From NCBI RefSeq assembly GCF_000183745.1, contig NC_014761.1, positions 868,001-932,000 of the forward strand: 64,000 bases of DNA. Direction: 5' to 3'. Under the pieces are notes generated by a model that did no database searches, was not told where the DNA came from, and worked only from the letters and a program-made list of their open reading frames with translations. This stretch comes from Oceanithermus profundus DSM 14977 (GTDB lineage: Bacteria; Deinococcota; Deinococci; Deinococcales; Marinithermaceae). Position 1 is the first letter of the stretch, and each line of letters opens with the position of its first letter. Position numbers and translations under genes: made by a program. Below are positions 27,644 to 36,531 of the stretch, piece by piece.

Positions 27644-28982
27644 CGTCGTCCTCCTTCTTGGCGGCGTCGGGGTTCAGGTCGGGGTTGGAGAGCCAGGCGT
27701 CCTGCTTGCGTTGCTCTTCCGTGGGGATGTCTTCGCGCGGGCCGAAGATGAGCTTCCAGGAGAACTCGGCGCGGCCCATGATGCCCTCGCGGCGGTAGAT
27801 CATGATCAGGATCAGGATGACCGCGAGCAGGATCTTGCGCAACCCGAAGAACTGCACGGTCTGCGTCATCCAGGGTTCGTTGCGGAAGAGCACGGTGACG
27901 AACAACAGGGCCACCCCCAGGGCGCCGAAGATCAGGTGCTTGGTCTCGACGACCGGCCGCAGGCGGCGCGCCTTGCGGATGTACGCCGAGAAGGCGAAGG
28001 CGCTGAGCATCACCACCGCGCCGCCCAGGTAGCCGACGTAGGCGGGGTAGGGCTGCTCCAGGAAACCGCCGTAGATGCGCACGAGCACCACGATGGCGGT
28101 CCCCAGCACCGCGCCGGTGATCGAGCCGAGCCCGCCCAGGCTGATGGCCACGAGCAGGAAGAAGGTCACGAAGAAGTTGAAGGTCTGGGTGTCCACGGAC
28201 TGCAGGTAGCTGGCGTAGAGGCCGCCGGCCACCCCCGCGAAGAAGGCGCTGATGGTGAAGGCCAGCACCTTGTGGTAGGCCAGGTTCACGCCCATGGCCT
28301 CGGCGGCGATCTCGTCCTCGCGGATGCCCTCGAAGGCGCGCCCGTACGAGGAGAACTTGAGCCGCGAGAGGAACCAGAGCACGAAGAGGAAGGCGAAGAA
28401 GGTCCACCAGACCGTGCCGGCGTCGCCGGGGATGCCCTTGATGCCCAGGGGGCCGTTGGTCAGGGCGGCGACCTCGGGGGCGTTGGGGAGCAGGCGGATG
28501 ATCTCGCCGAAGCCGAAGGTGACGATGGCCAGGTAGTCGCCCTTGAGCCGGAGCGAGGGCGCGCCCACGATCACGCCCACCACCGCCGCGGCCAGCCCCG
28601 CGAGGAAGAGGGCGACGACGAACTTGAGGTCGATCGAGTTGGCGATGAAGTCGAGGCCGGCGCCGCGCAGCCACTTGTCGAGGTCCAGGTGGTTGCGGGC
28701 CCAGTCGGAGAGCAGGCGGGTGCGGAACGGCGCGCGCTCCTTCTCGGGGAGCATCAGCAGCGCGGTGACGTACCCCCCGATGAGCATGAAGCCGTGGTGA
28801 CCGAGGGAGAGGATGCCGAGCTGACCGTTGATCAGGTTGAGGCTGACGGCGGCGATGCCCCAGATGAAGATGAGGGTGAGGGCGGAGAGGAGGCCGCTGC
28901 TGCCCTCGGCCTGGGTCAGCAGGTACAGGCCCAGGATCGCCAGCCCGACGGTCGCAAGGGTGAGCAGAGTGTTGCGCATCAT
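27630..28982 (-). CDS. livM: Branched-chain amino-acid ABC transporter permease LivM
   Basis: 450-residue permease. Signature segments are SLNLINGQLGILSLGHHGFM near the N-terminus, RLKGDYLAIVTFGFGEIIRL and EDEIAAEAMGVNLAYHKVLAF (EAA-like loop). Longer than typical LivM (about 300-420): an insert of roughly 40 residues follows the first helices, and the C-terminus extends about 45 charged residues past the last helix. Starts in an ATGA overlap with livH. Confidence 0.93.
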   Translation of the reverse strand: MMRNTLLTLATVGLAILGLYLLTQAEGSSGLLSALTLIFIWGIAAVSLNLINGQLGILSLGHHGFMLIGGYVTALLMLPEKERAPFRTRLLSDWARNHLDLDKWLRGAGLDFIANSIDLKFVVALFLAGLAAAVVGVIVGAPSLRLKGDYLAIVTFGFGEIIRLLPNAPEVAALTNGPLGIKGIPGDAGTVWWTFFAFLFVLWFLSRLKFSSYGRAFEGIREDEIAAEAMGVNLAYHKVLAFTISAFFAGVAGGLYASYLQSVDTQTFNFFVTFFLLVAISLGGLGSITGAVLGTAIVVLVRIYGGFLEQPYPAYVGYLGGAVVMLSAFAFSAYIRKARRLRPVVETKHLIFGALGVALLFVTVLFRNEPWMTQTVQFFGLRKILLAVILILIMIYRREGIMGRAEFSWKLIFGPREDIPTEEQRKQDAWLSNPDLNPDAAKKEDDDASA

Positions 28983-30142
28983 ACCTTCTCCGTGAGGTCT
29001 TCCCCGACCAGCCCGGAGGGGCGGAAGAGGAGGATCAGGATGAGGAGCACGAAGGCGAAGACGTCCTTATAGGCCGACAGCGTGGGGAACAGGCTCACCA
29101 CATAGATTTCGATAAAGCCGAGCAAGAGACCGCCGAGCACGGCGCCGGGCAGGCTCCCGATGCCGCCGATGACCGCGGCGGTGAACGCCTTGATGCCCGG
29201 GATCAGGCCCATGAGCGGGTGGATCTGCCCGAAGCGGATGGCGTACATGACGCCCGCAGCGGCCGCCAGGATCGAGCCGATGAAGAAGGTCAGGGCGATG
29301 ACCTGGTTGACGTTGACCCCCATCATCTGGGCCACCTCGGCGTCCTGGGCGGTCGCTCGCATCGCCTTGCCCAGCTTCGTGCGGGAAACGAAGAGGTTCA
29401 ACACGAAGAGCAGCACCGCGGTGACGGTGGGGACGACGATGAGGATGCCCGTGTAGTAGACGGTTTCCTCGCCGATGGTGAAGTTGAGCGGACGGTTGAG
29501 GATCGTTTCGGCGTTGAACCCCTGCACGCGCGGGCCGAAGAGCAGCTGGCCCATGTTCTGCAGGAAGAAGCTGGCCGCGATGGCGGTGATCAGCATGCTC
29601 TCGCGGGGGGCGCCGCGCAGCGGGCGGTAGGCCACGGCCTCGAGCAGCACCCCGGCCACGCCGGTGGCGAGCATGCTGAGCAGCAGCGCCTCGATCCAGC
29701 CCATGTTCCTGAAGGCCAGCAAGAAGAAGGTTCCGGCAAAGATCAGCAGCGCCAGGGCCGCCGTTCGTTTTGGTTCTTCGAGATTAAAAAGGCTGCGCAA
29801 GACGAGCAAAACGGTGCCGCCAAGCAGGACGGTGATGAGCAGGGCCAGGCCCCAGTGCATGGGGGTCAGGGTCATGGCGTAGAAGGCGAAGTACGACCCC
29901 AGCATGAAGATCTCGCCGTGGGCAAAGTTGATCAGGCGGATGATGCCGTAGACCATGGTGTAGCCCAGGGCGATGAGCGCGTACAGGCTTCCCAGCGTGA
30001 GCGCGTTGAGGAAGTCCTGCACGATGCGCGCGAAGGTGTAATCGCCCAGCATGGCGATGCGCCATCCGATCAGGACGACGAGCAGCAGGCCTGCGAGCAG
30101 GGTGAACAACGTTGAACGCGAGGCGAGTTTGGATGCGGTCAC
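28979..30142 (-). CDS. livH: Branched-chain amino-acid ABC transporter permease LivH
   Basis: 387-residue permease. Core motifs are LGSLYALIALGYTMVYGIIR, INFAHGEIFMLGSYFAFY, AVAYRPLRGAPRESMLITAI and GKAMRATAQDAEVAQMMGVN. Longer than most LivH (about 300) because of an N-terminal helix and an extra hydrophobic pair around residues 105-150. GTG start with GGAGG. Separated from livK by a hairpin. Confidence 0.94.
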   Translation of the reverse strand: MTASKLASRSTLFTLLAGLLLVVLIGWRIAMLGDYTFARIVQDFLNALTLGSLYALIALGYTMVYGIIRLINFAHGEIFMLGSYFAFYAMTLTPMHWGLALLITVLLGGTVLLVLRSLFNLEEPKRTAALALLIFAGTFFLLAFRNMGWIEALLLSMLATGVAGVLLEAVAYRPLRGAPRESMLITAIAASFFLQNMGQLLFGPRVQGFNAETILNRPLNFTIGEETVYYTGILIVVPTVTAVLLFVLNLFVSRTKLGKAMRATAQDAEVAQMMGVNVNQVIALTFFIGSILAAAAGVMYAIRFGQIHPLMGLIPGIKAFTAAVIGGIGSLPGAVLGGLLLGFIEIYVVSLFPTLSAYKDVFAFVLLILILLFRPSGLVGEDLTEKV

Positions 30143-30169
30143 AGGGTTCCTCCGAAGTTCCGGCGTTAA

Positions 30170-30198
30170 CTGGGGCGAGCCGCGTAGGCCCGCCCCAG
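30170..30198 (-). terminator. Intercistronic hairpin between livK and livH
   Basis: Perfect 8-bp arms CTGGGGCG/CGCCCCAG with a 13-nt loop. Same position in its operon as the palindrome after the peptide-binding protein gene; likely 3' protection of the livK message or partial termination. Confidence 0.6.
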
Positions 30199-30218
30199 GT
30201 CCGGAATGCGACGAGCGA

Positions 30219-31376
30219 CTACTGCACTTCGGCGGTCGACTTACCGAAGAGCTCGATCTTCTTCCAGTCGCTGGCGCTCTTCACCTCGTACTTGTAGAAG
30301 CCGATGGTGCGGTCCTTCGGGGTGCCGTCGGTGCCCTTGTAGGTGATGTCGCCGGAGACGCCGGGGTAGTGCTCCATGTTGGCGAGGGCGTCGCGCACGG
30401 CCTTGACGTCGGTGGTGCCGGCGGCCTTGATGGCGGCGACGAGGACGTTGTAGCTGTCCGCACCGGCGAGCACGAAGCCGTTGAAGTCACCGGGCTTGGC
30501 GTTCTTGATGACCTCGAAGTACTTCTGCTTGAAGGCCTCGGCGCGCTTCTTGGCGGCGGGGTCGGCGATCAGGTTGGGGGTGGCGAAGCCGGTGAAGATG
30601 TAGCCGTCGAACGCCGCGCCGGCGCCCTCGGGGCACTGCGGGTCGTCGGAGGCGTCGGCGCCGATGACCTGCTGCGTGAAGCCCTGCTCACGGAGCTGCT
30701 TCATGAAGGGCGCGCCCTCGGCGCAGAAGCCCGAGTAGTAGATGGCGTCGGGCTTGAAGCTGCGGATGTTGTTGAGCTGGGCGGTGAAGTCGACGGTGTT
30801 GGCCACGAAGTCCTGGATCAGGGTCTTCGCGCCCAGCTTCTTGGCGGTTTCGTCGAAGAAGCCGGCCAGGCCGTAGGAGTAGTCGTCGTCGATCTGGCGG
30901 AAGACCGCGACCTTCTTGGCGCCCAGGTCCTTGACCACGTAGGCGGCGGCGAGCTTGCCCTGGAAGTCGTCGGTGTAGGCCATGCGGAAGATGAAGTCAC
31001 CGATCTGCGTGGTCTGCGGGTTGGTGGAGGAGGTGGAGATCATGATGATGCCCGCGTCCTGCAGAACCTCCGCGGCGGGGATCGACATCGAGCTGGAGAT
31101 CGCGCCCAGGACGCCGATCACGCCTTCGTTGACGAAGCGCTGCGCACAGGCGATCGAGCCCTCGCGGGTGGTCTCGTTGTCGCAGATGACCAGTTCGACC
31201 TTCTGCCCGAGCACCTCGGGGGTCTGCAGGTTGGCCACCTTGATCCCGTTCAGGGTCTGGTTGCCGATGGCGGCGAAGCGGCCCGAGAGCTCGAGGTTGA
31301 TCCCGATCTTGACCTGGGCCAGGCCGAGGCTGCCGGCGATAAGCAGTAACGCGGCTACTAAAAGGCTTTTCCTCAT
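30219..31376 (-). CDS. livK: Branched-chain amino-acid-binding protein LivK/LivJ
   Basis: 385-residue periplasmic-binding-fold type I protein. The ATG at 31376, preceded by GGGAGG, starts a clear signal peptide (MRKSLLVAALLLIAGSLGLA); a longer open frame upstream runs through the promoter and is rejected. Mature start VKIGINLELSGRFAAIGNQT and AISSSMSIPAAEVLQDAG are typical. It delivers Leu/Ile/Val or related amino acids to LivHMGF. Confidence 0.94.
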   Translation of the reverse strand: MRKSLLVAALLLIAGSLGLAQVKIGINLELSGRFAAIGNQTLNGIKVANLQTPEVLGQKVELVICDNETTREGSIACAQRFVNEGVIGVLGAISSSMSIPAAEVLQDAGIIMISTSSTNPQTTQIGDFIFRMAYTDDFQGKLAAAYVVKDLGAKKVAVFRQIDDDYSYGLAGFFDETAKKLGAKTLIQDFVANTVDFTAQLNNIRSFKPDAIYYSGFCAEGAPFMKQLREQGFTQQVIGADASDDPQCPEGAGAAFDGYIFTGFATPNLIADPAAKKRAEAFKQKYFEVIKNAKPGDFNGFVLAGADSYNVLVAAIKAAGTTDVKAVRDALANMEHYPGVSGDITYKGTDGTPKDRTIGFYKYEVKSASDWKKIELFGKSTAEVQ

Positions 31377-31446
31377 ATACGTCCTCCCTTTCCTGCGTGT
31401 CCAATCGTCTTGCGCGAGCGTTGGTGTTTTATACTCGCACCCGTAT

Positions 31447-31475
31447 TTTATATGCAAATTGCGCGCGGGTGTCAA
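31447..31475 (-). promoter_or_regulatory. Consensus sigma-A promoter of the liv operon
   Basis: TTGACA (complement of 31470-31475), exactly 17 nt, TATAAA (complement of 31447-31452). One of the strongest promoters in the window, about 70 nt upstream of the livK ATG. A second TATAAA lies near 31425. The remaining bases 31476-31616 show nothing else. Confidence 0.8.
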
Positions 31476-31616
31476 CTTGCCGCGTGCAGAAAAAACCGCG
31501 AGCGGACGCAGCGGCCGGGAAAGTTTTAACGGGCAACGGGGCGGCGAACCCACTGAATGTTCAAGCAAACGTGGCGTTGCGTAGCGAAAAACGTGCACGC
31601 GGGGTGCGTTAACGGG

Positions 31617-31650
31617 AAATCCCCCACGGGGTTAACCCTGTGGGGGATTT
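31617..31650 (-). terminator. Intrinsic terminator of glnA
   Basis: Nearly perfect stem built on AAATCCCCCAC...GTGGGGGATTT with an inner GGGTTAACCC, 20 bp after the glnA stop on the minus strand. Confidence 0.75.
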
Positions 31651-31669
31651 GCAAGGGCGGATCTGCGGT

Positions 31670-33010
31670 TCAGTACTCGCTCAGGTAGTGGTCCAGCTCC
31701 CAGTCGTGGACGGTGATGCGGTAGTCCTCCCACTCCAGCCGCTTGGCCTGGACGAAGTGGTGGTAGATGTGATCGCCGAGCGCTTCCTTGATCACCTCGT
31801 CCTTTTCCAGGGCCACGATGGCTTCGCGCAGGGTCCCGGGGAGCTCCTTGATCTTGTGACGGCGGCGTTCGCGCACGGTCATCGAGAAGATGTTGCGCTG
31901 GATCGAGGGCGGGGGCAGCAGGTCCTTCTCGATGCCGTCGAGGCCGGCCGCGAGCATCACGGCGAGCGCTAGGTAGGGGTTGGTGCTGGGGTCGGGCATG
32001 CGCAGCTCGGCCCGCGTGCCCACGCCGCGGCGCGCGGGGATGCGGATCATGGCGCTGCGGTTGGAGGCCGACCAGGCGATGTTGGTGGGCGCCTCGTAAC
32101 CGGGCGTGAGGCGTTTGTAGGAGTTGACCAGCGGGTTGGTGATGGCCACCATCCCCGGGGCGTGCGCCAGCAGGCCGGCGATGAAGTTGAGCGCGGTGCG
32201 CGAGAGCTGGTACTCGGCCTCGGGGTCGTAGAAGGCGTTCTCGCCGTTCTTGAAGATCGAGAGGTGGGTGTGCATCCCCGAGCCGTTGATGCCGGCGATC
32301 GGCTTGGGCATGAAGGTGGCGTGCAGTCCGTGCAGGAGCGCCACCCGCTTGACCACGAACTTGAAGGTGGCGATGTTGTCGGCGGTCTTGAGCGCGTCGG
32401 CGTACTTGAAGTCGATCTCGTGCTGGCCCGGGGCGACCTCGTGGTGCGCGGCCTCGATTTCGAAGCCCATCTCCACCAGGACGTTGACCATGTCGCGCCG
32501 GGCCTCTTCGCCCTTGTCGATGGGGGCGAGGTCGAAGTAGCCCGCCTGGTCGTGGGTCTCGATCGTGGGCAGCCCTTCCTCGTCGCGCAGGAAGAGGAAG
32601 AACTCGGGCTCGGGGCCGGCCGACATGCTGTCGAAGCCCAGCTTCTGGAGCCGCTCGATCTGGCGCTTGAGGACGCCGCGGGGGTCGCCCTCGAACGGGG
32701 TACCGTCGGGGTAGGTGACGTCGCAGATCAAGCGGGCGACGCGGCCGCGGCTGGCGTCCTCGATCTCGTCGGGAAAGATGACGAAGGTGTCGTAGTCGGG
32801 CTTGAGGAGCATGTCCGACTCCTCGATGCGGGTGAACCCCTCGATCGAGGAACCGTCGAACATCATCTCGCCGTCCAGGGCCTTTTCAAACTGCGACGCC
32901 GGCACCTCGACGTTCTTGTTCTTGCCCAGGATGTCGGTGAACTGGAGCCGGAGGAACCGAACGTCGTGTTCGGCCATCGCTTGGAGGATATCCTTCTTCG
33001 TCCGTCCCAT
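31670..33010 (-). CDS. glnA: Type I glutamine synthetase
   Basis: 446-residue enzyme making glutamine from glutamate, ammonia and ATP; the main ammonia-assimilation step. The N-terminal beta-grasp contains [17 protein letters not shown]. The catalytic core contains [34 protein letters not shown] and [18 protein letters not shown]. The length and the region after [18 protein letters not shown] fit the GSI-alpha group, and I see no adenylylation Tyr motif NLYDLP. ATG at 33010 lies 8 nt after TATAAT, so a leaderless or very short leader mRNA is likely. Confidence 0.95.
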   Translation of the reverse strand: MGRTKKDILQAMAEHDVRFLRLQFTDILGKNKNVEVPASQFEKALDGEMMFDGSSIEGFTRIEESDMLLKPDYDTFVIFPDEIEDASRGRVARLICDVTYPDGTPFEGDPRGVLKRQIERLQKLGFDSMSAGPEPEFFLFLRDEEGLPTIETHDQAGYFDLAPIDKGEEARRDMVNVLVEMGFEIEAAHHEVAPGQHEIDFKYADALKTADNIATFKFVVKRVALLHGLHATFMPKPIAGINGSGMHTHLSIFKNGENAFYDPEAEYQLSRTALNFIAGLLAHAPGMVAITNPLVNSYKRLTPGYEAPTNIAWSASNRSAMIRIPARRGVGTRAELRMPDPSTNPYLALAVMLAAGLDGIEKDLLPPPSIQRNIFSMTVRERRRHKIKELPGTLREAIVALEKDEVIKEALGDHIYHHFVQAKRLEWEDYRITVHDWELDHYLSEY

Positions 33011-33018
33011 ACGGCAAC

Positions 33019-33024
33019 ATTATA
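33019..33024 (-). promoter_or_regulatory. -10 box TATAAT of glnA
   Basis: Perfect TATAAT, 8 nt before the glnA ATG; only a weak -35 (TTCCCC) at 18 nt. Confidence 0.6.
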
Positions 33025-33059
33025 AACACAAGTGGCGCGAATGGGGAAGGGGCGGGAAC

Positions 33060-33221
33060 CTTACAACATGGCGGCAATGCAGGGTATATTGCATCGAAAC
33101 ATCACCGGACGGTGCTCGATGTACGAATAAACCCGGCGTGCTGGCAGGAAAATACGGTACAGCCCGCAAGAAGGAAATTGCATGAAGAATGAATAAAAAT
33201 AAATCTTCTACCGCATGAAAA
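33060..33221. other. AT-rich glnA upstream region with nested hairpin
   Basis: Base composition drops sharply against the neighbours. At 33092-33121 nested inverted repeats CATCGA/TCGATG enclose CACC/GGTG. No gene, consensus promoter or known RNA family recognised. It could hold glnA upstream control sites or a small RNA. Confidence 0.45.
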
Positions 33222-33247
33222 CGAGGGCGGCCACCCGGCCGCCCTCG
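33222..33247 (-). terminator. Intrinsic terminator of the 5'-nucleotidase gene
   Basis: Ten-base perfect arms CGAGGGCGGC/GCCGCCCTCG with a 6-nt loop, followed on the minus strand by TTTTC. Confidence 0.8.
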
Positions 33248-33265
33248 CGGGGTGTGCCGCCGGGG

Positions 33266-34747
33266 TTACTTGACCGTCTTGATGCGGCCTTCCACCTTGG
33301 GGGCGACGGGCGAGTGCGCCTCGATGTAGTTCATGACGACGTTGGCGAGCAGCAGGCCGGAGCGCTCGTCGATGACGCGGGGCGCGTCCTTGAACATGCT
33401 GTAACCGTCGCCGCCGCGGCCCATGTAGTCGTTGATGGCGACCACGTAGGTCTTGTTGGGGTCGAGCGGCTGGCCGTTCACGTAGACTTCCTTGACCCGC
33501 TGGCCGGGTTCGGCGGCGGGGTCGTAGGTGAAGGTGATGCCGGAAACCTGCGGGAAGCGGCCCTTGACGCGCTCGACCTGGCTCACGCCGTTCTCGAGCG
33601 CCGCCTTGAGGTCGGCGCCGCTGACCTTGACGCTGATCACCACGTTGCCGAAAGGCAGGATGGCGAGGATGTCCTTGCGGGTCAGCGGACCGGGGCCGTA
33701 GATGCTGTCGGTGCGGATGCCGCCGCCGTTGGCGATGGCCACGTCGGCCTGGGCGAAGTCGCGCATGGCGTCGGCGATCAGGTTGCCGATGTTCGACTCC
33801 ATGGTGCGCACGGTCTTGCGCCGGGCGTCGAGCGGCACCTTGGTTTCCCCGATGGTGACGTTGAGCTTCTCGTCGAGGATCTTCACGTACCCGTCCACGA
33901 CCTTGGCCATCGCCGGATCCTCGGGGATCTTGTTGGTCACCGGAATGACCTCGAGGAAGACGACGGGCTTGAGGCCGGGGATGTTGTAGACCTTGAGGTA
34001 ACCGACGTCGCGCCAGTCGGACTTGGCCTTGAAGATCAGGGTGCCGTTCACGACCTTGAACATGCCGCCGTGGTCGTGGCCGCCGAGGATGAGGTCGATC
34101 TCGGGCACCTTGGCCGCCAGCTCTTCGTCGTGGACCATGTCCATGTGGGTGAGGGCGACGACGACGTCGGCGCCTTCGGCCTTCAGCTTGCGGGCGAGGT
34201 CGCGCCCGACGGTGACGAAGTCGAGGTACTGCGCGTTGTCGCCGGGGCTGGTGAGCTCGAGCCAGTCGTCGATCAGGCCGATGAAGCCGACCTTGACGCC
34301 GTTCACCTCGGTGATGGCGAAGCGCACCCCTCCGGCCAGCGGCTCACCCGTGCGCTTGTCGAGCAGGTTCGAGCTGAGCCAGGGGAAGTTGGACTCCTTC
34401 ACGCGTTGCTCGGCGACCGCGGGCCCGAAGTCGAACTCGTGGTTGCCGTAGACGGCGAAGTCGAAGCCCAGCTTGTTGAAGACGTCGACCATCTGCTTGC
34501 CCTTGAGCAGGCTCGACATGATCGAGGGGCTGAAGGCGTCGCCCCCGAACGTGACGATCAGGCTGCCGTCGTCGAGCTGCTTGATCAGGGTGGCCACCCG
34601 GGCGGCTCCGCCTAGCTTGCCCCGTTTGACGGGCTGGATCTCGTAGACGTCGTTCGAGTGGAAGAGCGTGAAATCGGGTTTCGCGGCGAAAGCCAGACCC
34701 ATGGCCAGCGCCGCGAGCAACAGTATTCCTTTGCGCAACAGCTTCAT
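33266..34747 (-). CDS. Secreted 5'-nucleotidase / metallophosphatase (UshA family)
   Basis: 493 residues with a signal peptide (MKLLRKGILLLAALAMGLAFA). The N-terminal metallophosphatase domain has FHSNDVYEI, TFGGDAFSPS, VYGNHEFDFG and LGGHDHGG. The first motif reads DVY where most relatives have D-x-His, a variant also seen in some eukaryotic members. The C-terminal 5_nucleotid_C domain has SNIGNLIADAMR and NGGGIRTDSIYG. It hydrolyses extracellular nucleotides to recover phosphate and nucleosides. GGAGGTGATG precedes the ATG; TAGAAT (34767-34772) is the likely -10. Monocistronic, ended by a terminator. Confidence 0.9.
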   Translation of the reverse strand: MKLLRKGILLLAALAMGLAFAAKPDFTLFHSNDVYEIQPVKRGKLGGAARVATLIKQLDDGSLIVTFGGDAFSPSIMSSLLKGKQMVDVFNKLGFDFAVYGNHEFDFGPAVAEQRVKESNFPWLSSNLLDKRTGEPLAGGVRFAITEVNGVKVGFIGLIDDWLELTSPGDNAQYLDFVTVGRDLARKLKAEGADVVVALTHMDMVHDEELAAKVPEIDLILGGHDHGGMFKVVNGTLIFKAKSDWRDVGYLKVYNIPGLKPVVFLEVIPVTNKIPEDPAMAKVVDGYVKILDEKLNVTIGETKVPLDARRKTVRTMESNIGNLIADAMRDFAQADVAIANGGGIRTDSIYGPGPLTRKDILAILPFGNVVISVKVSGADLKAALENGVSQVERVKGRFPQVSGITFTYDPAAEPGQRVKEVYVNGQPLDPNKTYVVAINDYMGRGGDGYSMFKDAPRVIDERSGLLLANVVMNYIEAHSPVAPKVEGRIKTVK

Positions 34748-34766
34748 AGCATCACCTCCACCGTTG

Positions 34767-34772
34767 ATTCTA
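34767..34772 (-). promoter_or_regulatory. -10 box TAGAAT of the 5'-nucleotidase gene
   Basis: TAGAAT 19 nt before the ATG, leaving room for the Shine-Dalgarno; no -35 found. Confidence 0.45.
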
Positions 34773-34807
34773 TCCTCAAACCGCCCGCGGCACGCCAGAC
34801 CGGCGGT

Positions 34808-35842
34808 TCAGTCGTCGAGGCTCGAGCGCGCCACCGAAGGCCGGCCTTCGGGCGGGTGGTCGGAGGAGTGCCCGGGATCGACGCGCAGGCGCGGGTGGGC
34901 GAAGGCCGCGGCGTGGTTGGCGGCGGTGGCCGCCTCCCCGAAGCCCACGGCGATCAGCCGGATCTTGCCCGGGTAGGTGGTGATGTCCCCGGCGGCGAAG
35001 ACCCCGGGGATGTTCGTCTCCATGCGGGTGTCGACCTTGATGCGGTTCTTCTCGAGCTCGAGGCCCCAGTGCGCGATCGGGCCCAGCTTGGAGACGTAGC
35101 CTGTGAGGACGAGGACCGCGTCCACGTCGAGATTGCGTACCCTGCCGGTCTTCTTGTCGACGATGACCGCCTCGCGCACCCGTTCCTCGCCCAGCACCGC
35201 CTGGAGTTCGTAGGGGGTCAGGATCGTAAGCTCGCCCGCCTCGGCGGCGGCGATCAAGCGGTTGACCGTGGCGCCGTGGGCGCGGAAGGTCTCGCGCCGG
35301 TGGATCAGCGTGACCTGGTCCGCCAGGTCCTTCAGCGTCAACGCCCAATCCACGGCGGAGTCGCCTCCGCCGATGATGAGCAGGCGCTGGCCCGCGTAAG
35401 CGCGGGCGTCGCGCACGGCGTACTCCAGCCCCTTGTGCTCGAGCCGCGCCACCCCTTCGGCCTCGATGCGCCGCGGTTCGAACGCCCCCACCCCGGCGGT
35501 GATGATCACCGCGCGGCTCAGGTAGGTGCGCCCGCTCGAGGTGGTCACCGCGAACCCGTCCTCGTCCAGCGGCTCGAGCCGCTCGGCGCGCTCCTCCAGG
35601 GTGTAGATGGGGTCGAAGGGCTTCACCTGTTCGACCAGGTTGCGCACCAGCTCCTTGGCGCGGATCTTGGGGAAGCCGGCGATGTCGTAGATGAACTTGT
35701 CCGGGTAGAGCGCCGAGAGCTGCCCGCCGACCTCGGCCATCGGATCGATGATGCGGGCGGTGAGGTCGCGCATTCCCACGTAGAAGGCCGCGAACAGACC
35801 GCTCGGCCCCGCTCCGATGATGATGACGTCGGTCTTGGGCAC
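34808..35842 (-). CDS. Ferredoxin-NADP reductase, thioredoxin-reductase-like type
   Basis: 344-residue FAD enzyme moving electrons between ferredoxin and NADPH. FAD-binding [20 protein letters not shown] at the N-terminus, [23 protein letters not shown]-binding [15 protein letters not shown] and the final [13 protein letters not shown] are present. The redox CxxC of thioredoxin reductases is missing, which separates this class. GTG start 12 nt after the SdrP-like regulator, probably co-transcribed; this suggests NADPH/ferredoxin balance under that regulator. Confidence 0.9.
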   Translation of the reverse strand: MPKTDVIIIGAGPSGLFAAFYVGMRDLTARIIDPMAEVGGQLSALYPDKFIYDIAGFPKIRAKELVRNLVEQVKPFDPIYTLEERAERLEPLDEDGFAVTTSSGRTYLSRAVIITAGVGAFEPRRIEAEGVARLEHKGLEYAVRDARAYAGQRLLIIGGGDSAVDWALTLKDLADQVTLIHRRETFRAHGATVNRLIAAAEAGELTILTPYELQAVLGEERVREAVIVDKKTGRVRNLDVDAVLVLTGYVSKLGPIAHWGLELEKNRIKVDTRMETNIPGVFAAGDITTYPGKIRLIAVGFGEAATAANHAAAFAHPRLRVDPGHSSDHPPEGRPSVARSSLDD

Positions 35843-35854
35843 CGGGCCCCCCGC

Positions 35855-36466
35855 TCAGCCGTTCTGGCGCGCAAGCTCGCCGAGGGCCTCGATGTCGAGC
35901 AGCATCACCCGGCCGTAGCCGGACTTGATGAGGCCGTCGCGGGCCAGCTCGCCGACCACCTTGGTGACGGTCTCGCGCACCGAACCCACGGCCGAGGCGA
36001 TCTCGTCGTGGGTAACGTGGATCATCACGCGGCCCTTGGTGTCGTGGACGGCCAGCGGCGTGTCCATGAACTCGAGCAGCGCCGCCGCGATCCGGTTCTT
36101 GAGGCGCTGGGAAACCAGCCGCTGGATGGCGTCGTAGGTCTGCCCCAGGGCGAGGGCGAGCCGGACCGCGAGGTTGAGCGTCTCCTGCGGATCCATGCGC
36201 TCGGGGTGGATCTGGGCAATGCGGGTGTCCGCCGCCGCTTCCGCGTGGTAGCGCCGCTCGCCGCCCGAGAGCGCCTCCTCGCCGAAGTACTCGCCGGGAC
36301 GCACGAAGCGCAGGGTCAGGGCGTTGCCGTCGTCGTCGACGCTCTGGATGCGGACCAGGCCGGACTCGACGCGGTAGATGCGGTCCCGCGGGCCGGGGCT
36401 GCCGGGATAGAGGATGATCTCCCCGGCGCGGAACGCCAGCGTATCGATGATGCTGCCTTGCGTCAC
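35855..36466 (-). CDS. Crp/Fnr-family transcriptional activator, SdrP-like
   Basis: 203 residues. The N-terminal cyclic-nucleotide-fold domain has FRAGEIILYPGSPGPRDRIY and LRFVRPGEYFGEEALSGGER but lacks the cAMP-binding Arg/Ser set. The C-terminal winged helix is THDEIASAVGSVRETVTKVV. Length and both halves resemble Thermus SdrP, a ligand-independent activator of stress and stationary-phase genes. No Fnr-type Cys cluster. GTG start with GGGAGG. It heads an operon with ferredoxin-NADP reductase. Confidence 0.85.
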   Translation of the reverse strand: MTQGSIIDTLAFRAGEIILYPGSPGPRDRIYRVESGLVRIQSVDDDGNALTLRFVRPGEYFGEEALSGGERRYHAEAAADTRIAQIHPERMDPQETLNLAVRLALALGQTYDAIQRLVSQRLKNRIAAALLEFMDTPLAVHDTKGRVMIHVTHDEIASAVGSVRETVTKVVGELARDGLIKSGYGRVMLLDIEALGELARQNG

Positions 36467-36482
36467 ATTTCCCTCCCCCTTC

Positions 36483-36511
36483 AGGGTAGCACGTGCGCAC
36501 GACTAAGTAAA
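36483..36511 (-). promoter_or_regulatory. Promoter of the SdrP-like regulator with palindrome in the spacer
   Basis: TTTACT (complement of 36506-36511), 17 nt, TACCCT (complement of 36483-36488). The spacer contains the perfect palindrome CGTGCGCACG (36492-36501), a possible operator. Upstream lies an AT-only inverted repeat at 36508-36531. Confidence 0.5.
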
Positions 36512-36531
36512 TAAAGATATTAATTTATTTA
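36508..36531. repeat. AT-rich inverted repeat between cutA and the SdrP-like gene
   Basis: TAAATAAA and TTTATTTA arms around an 8-nt AT-rich loop, spanning the cutA stop codon. It may act as an UP-type element or a weak terminator. Confidence 0.5.

Noticed and set aside
30219-31598. Longer livK start giving 459 residues
   Set aside because: The extra N-terminus reads through the consensus promoter and replaces a perfect signal peptide; the ATG at 31376 has a ribosome-binding site.
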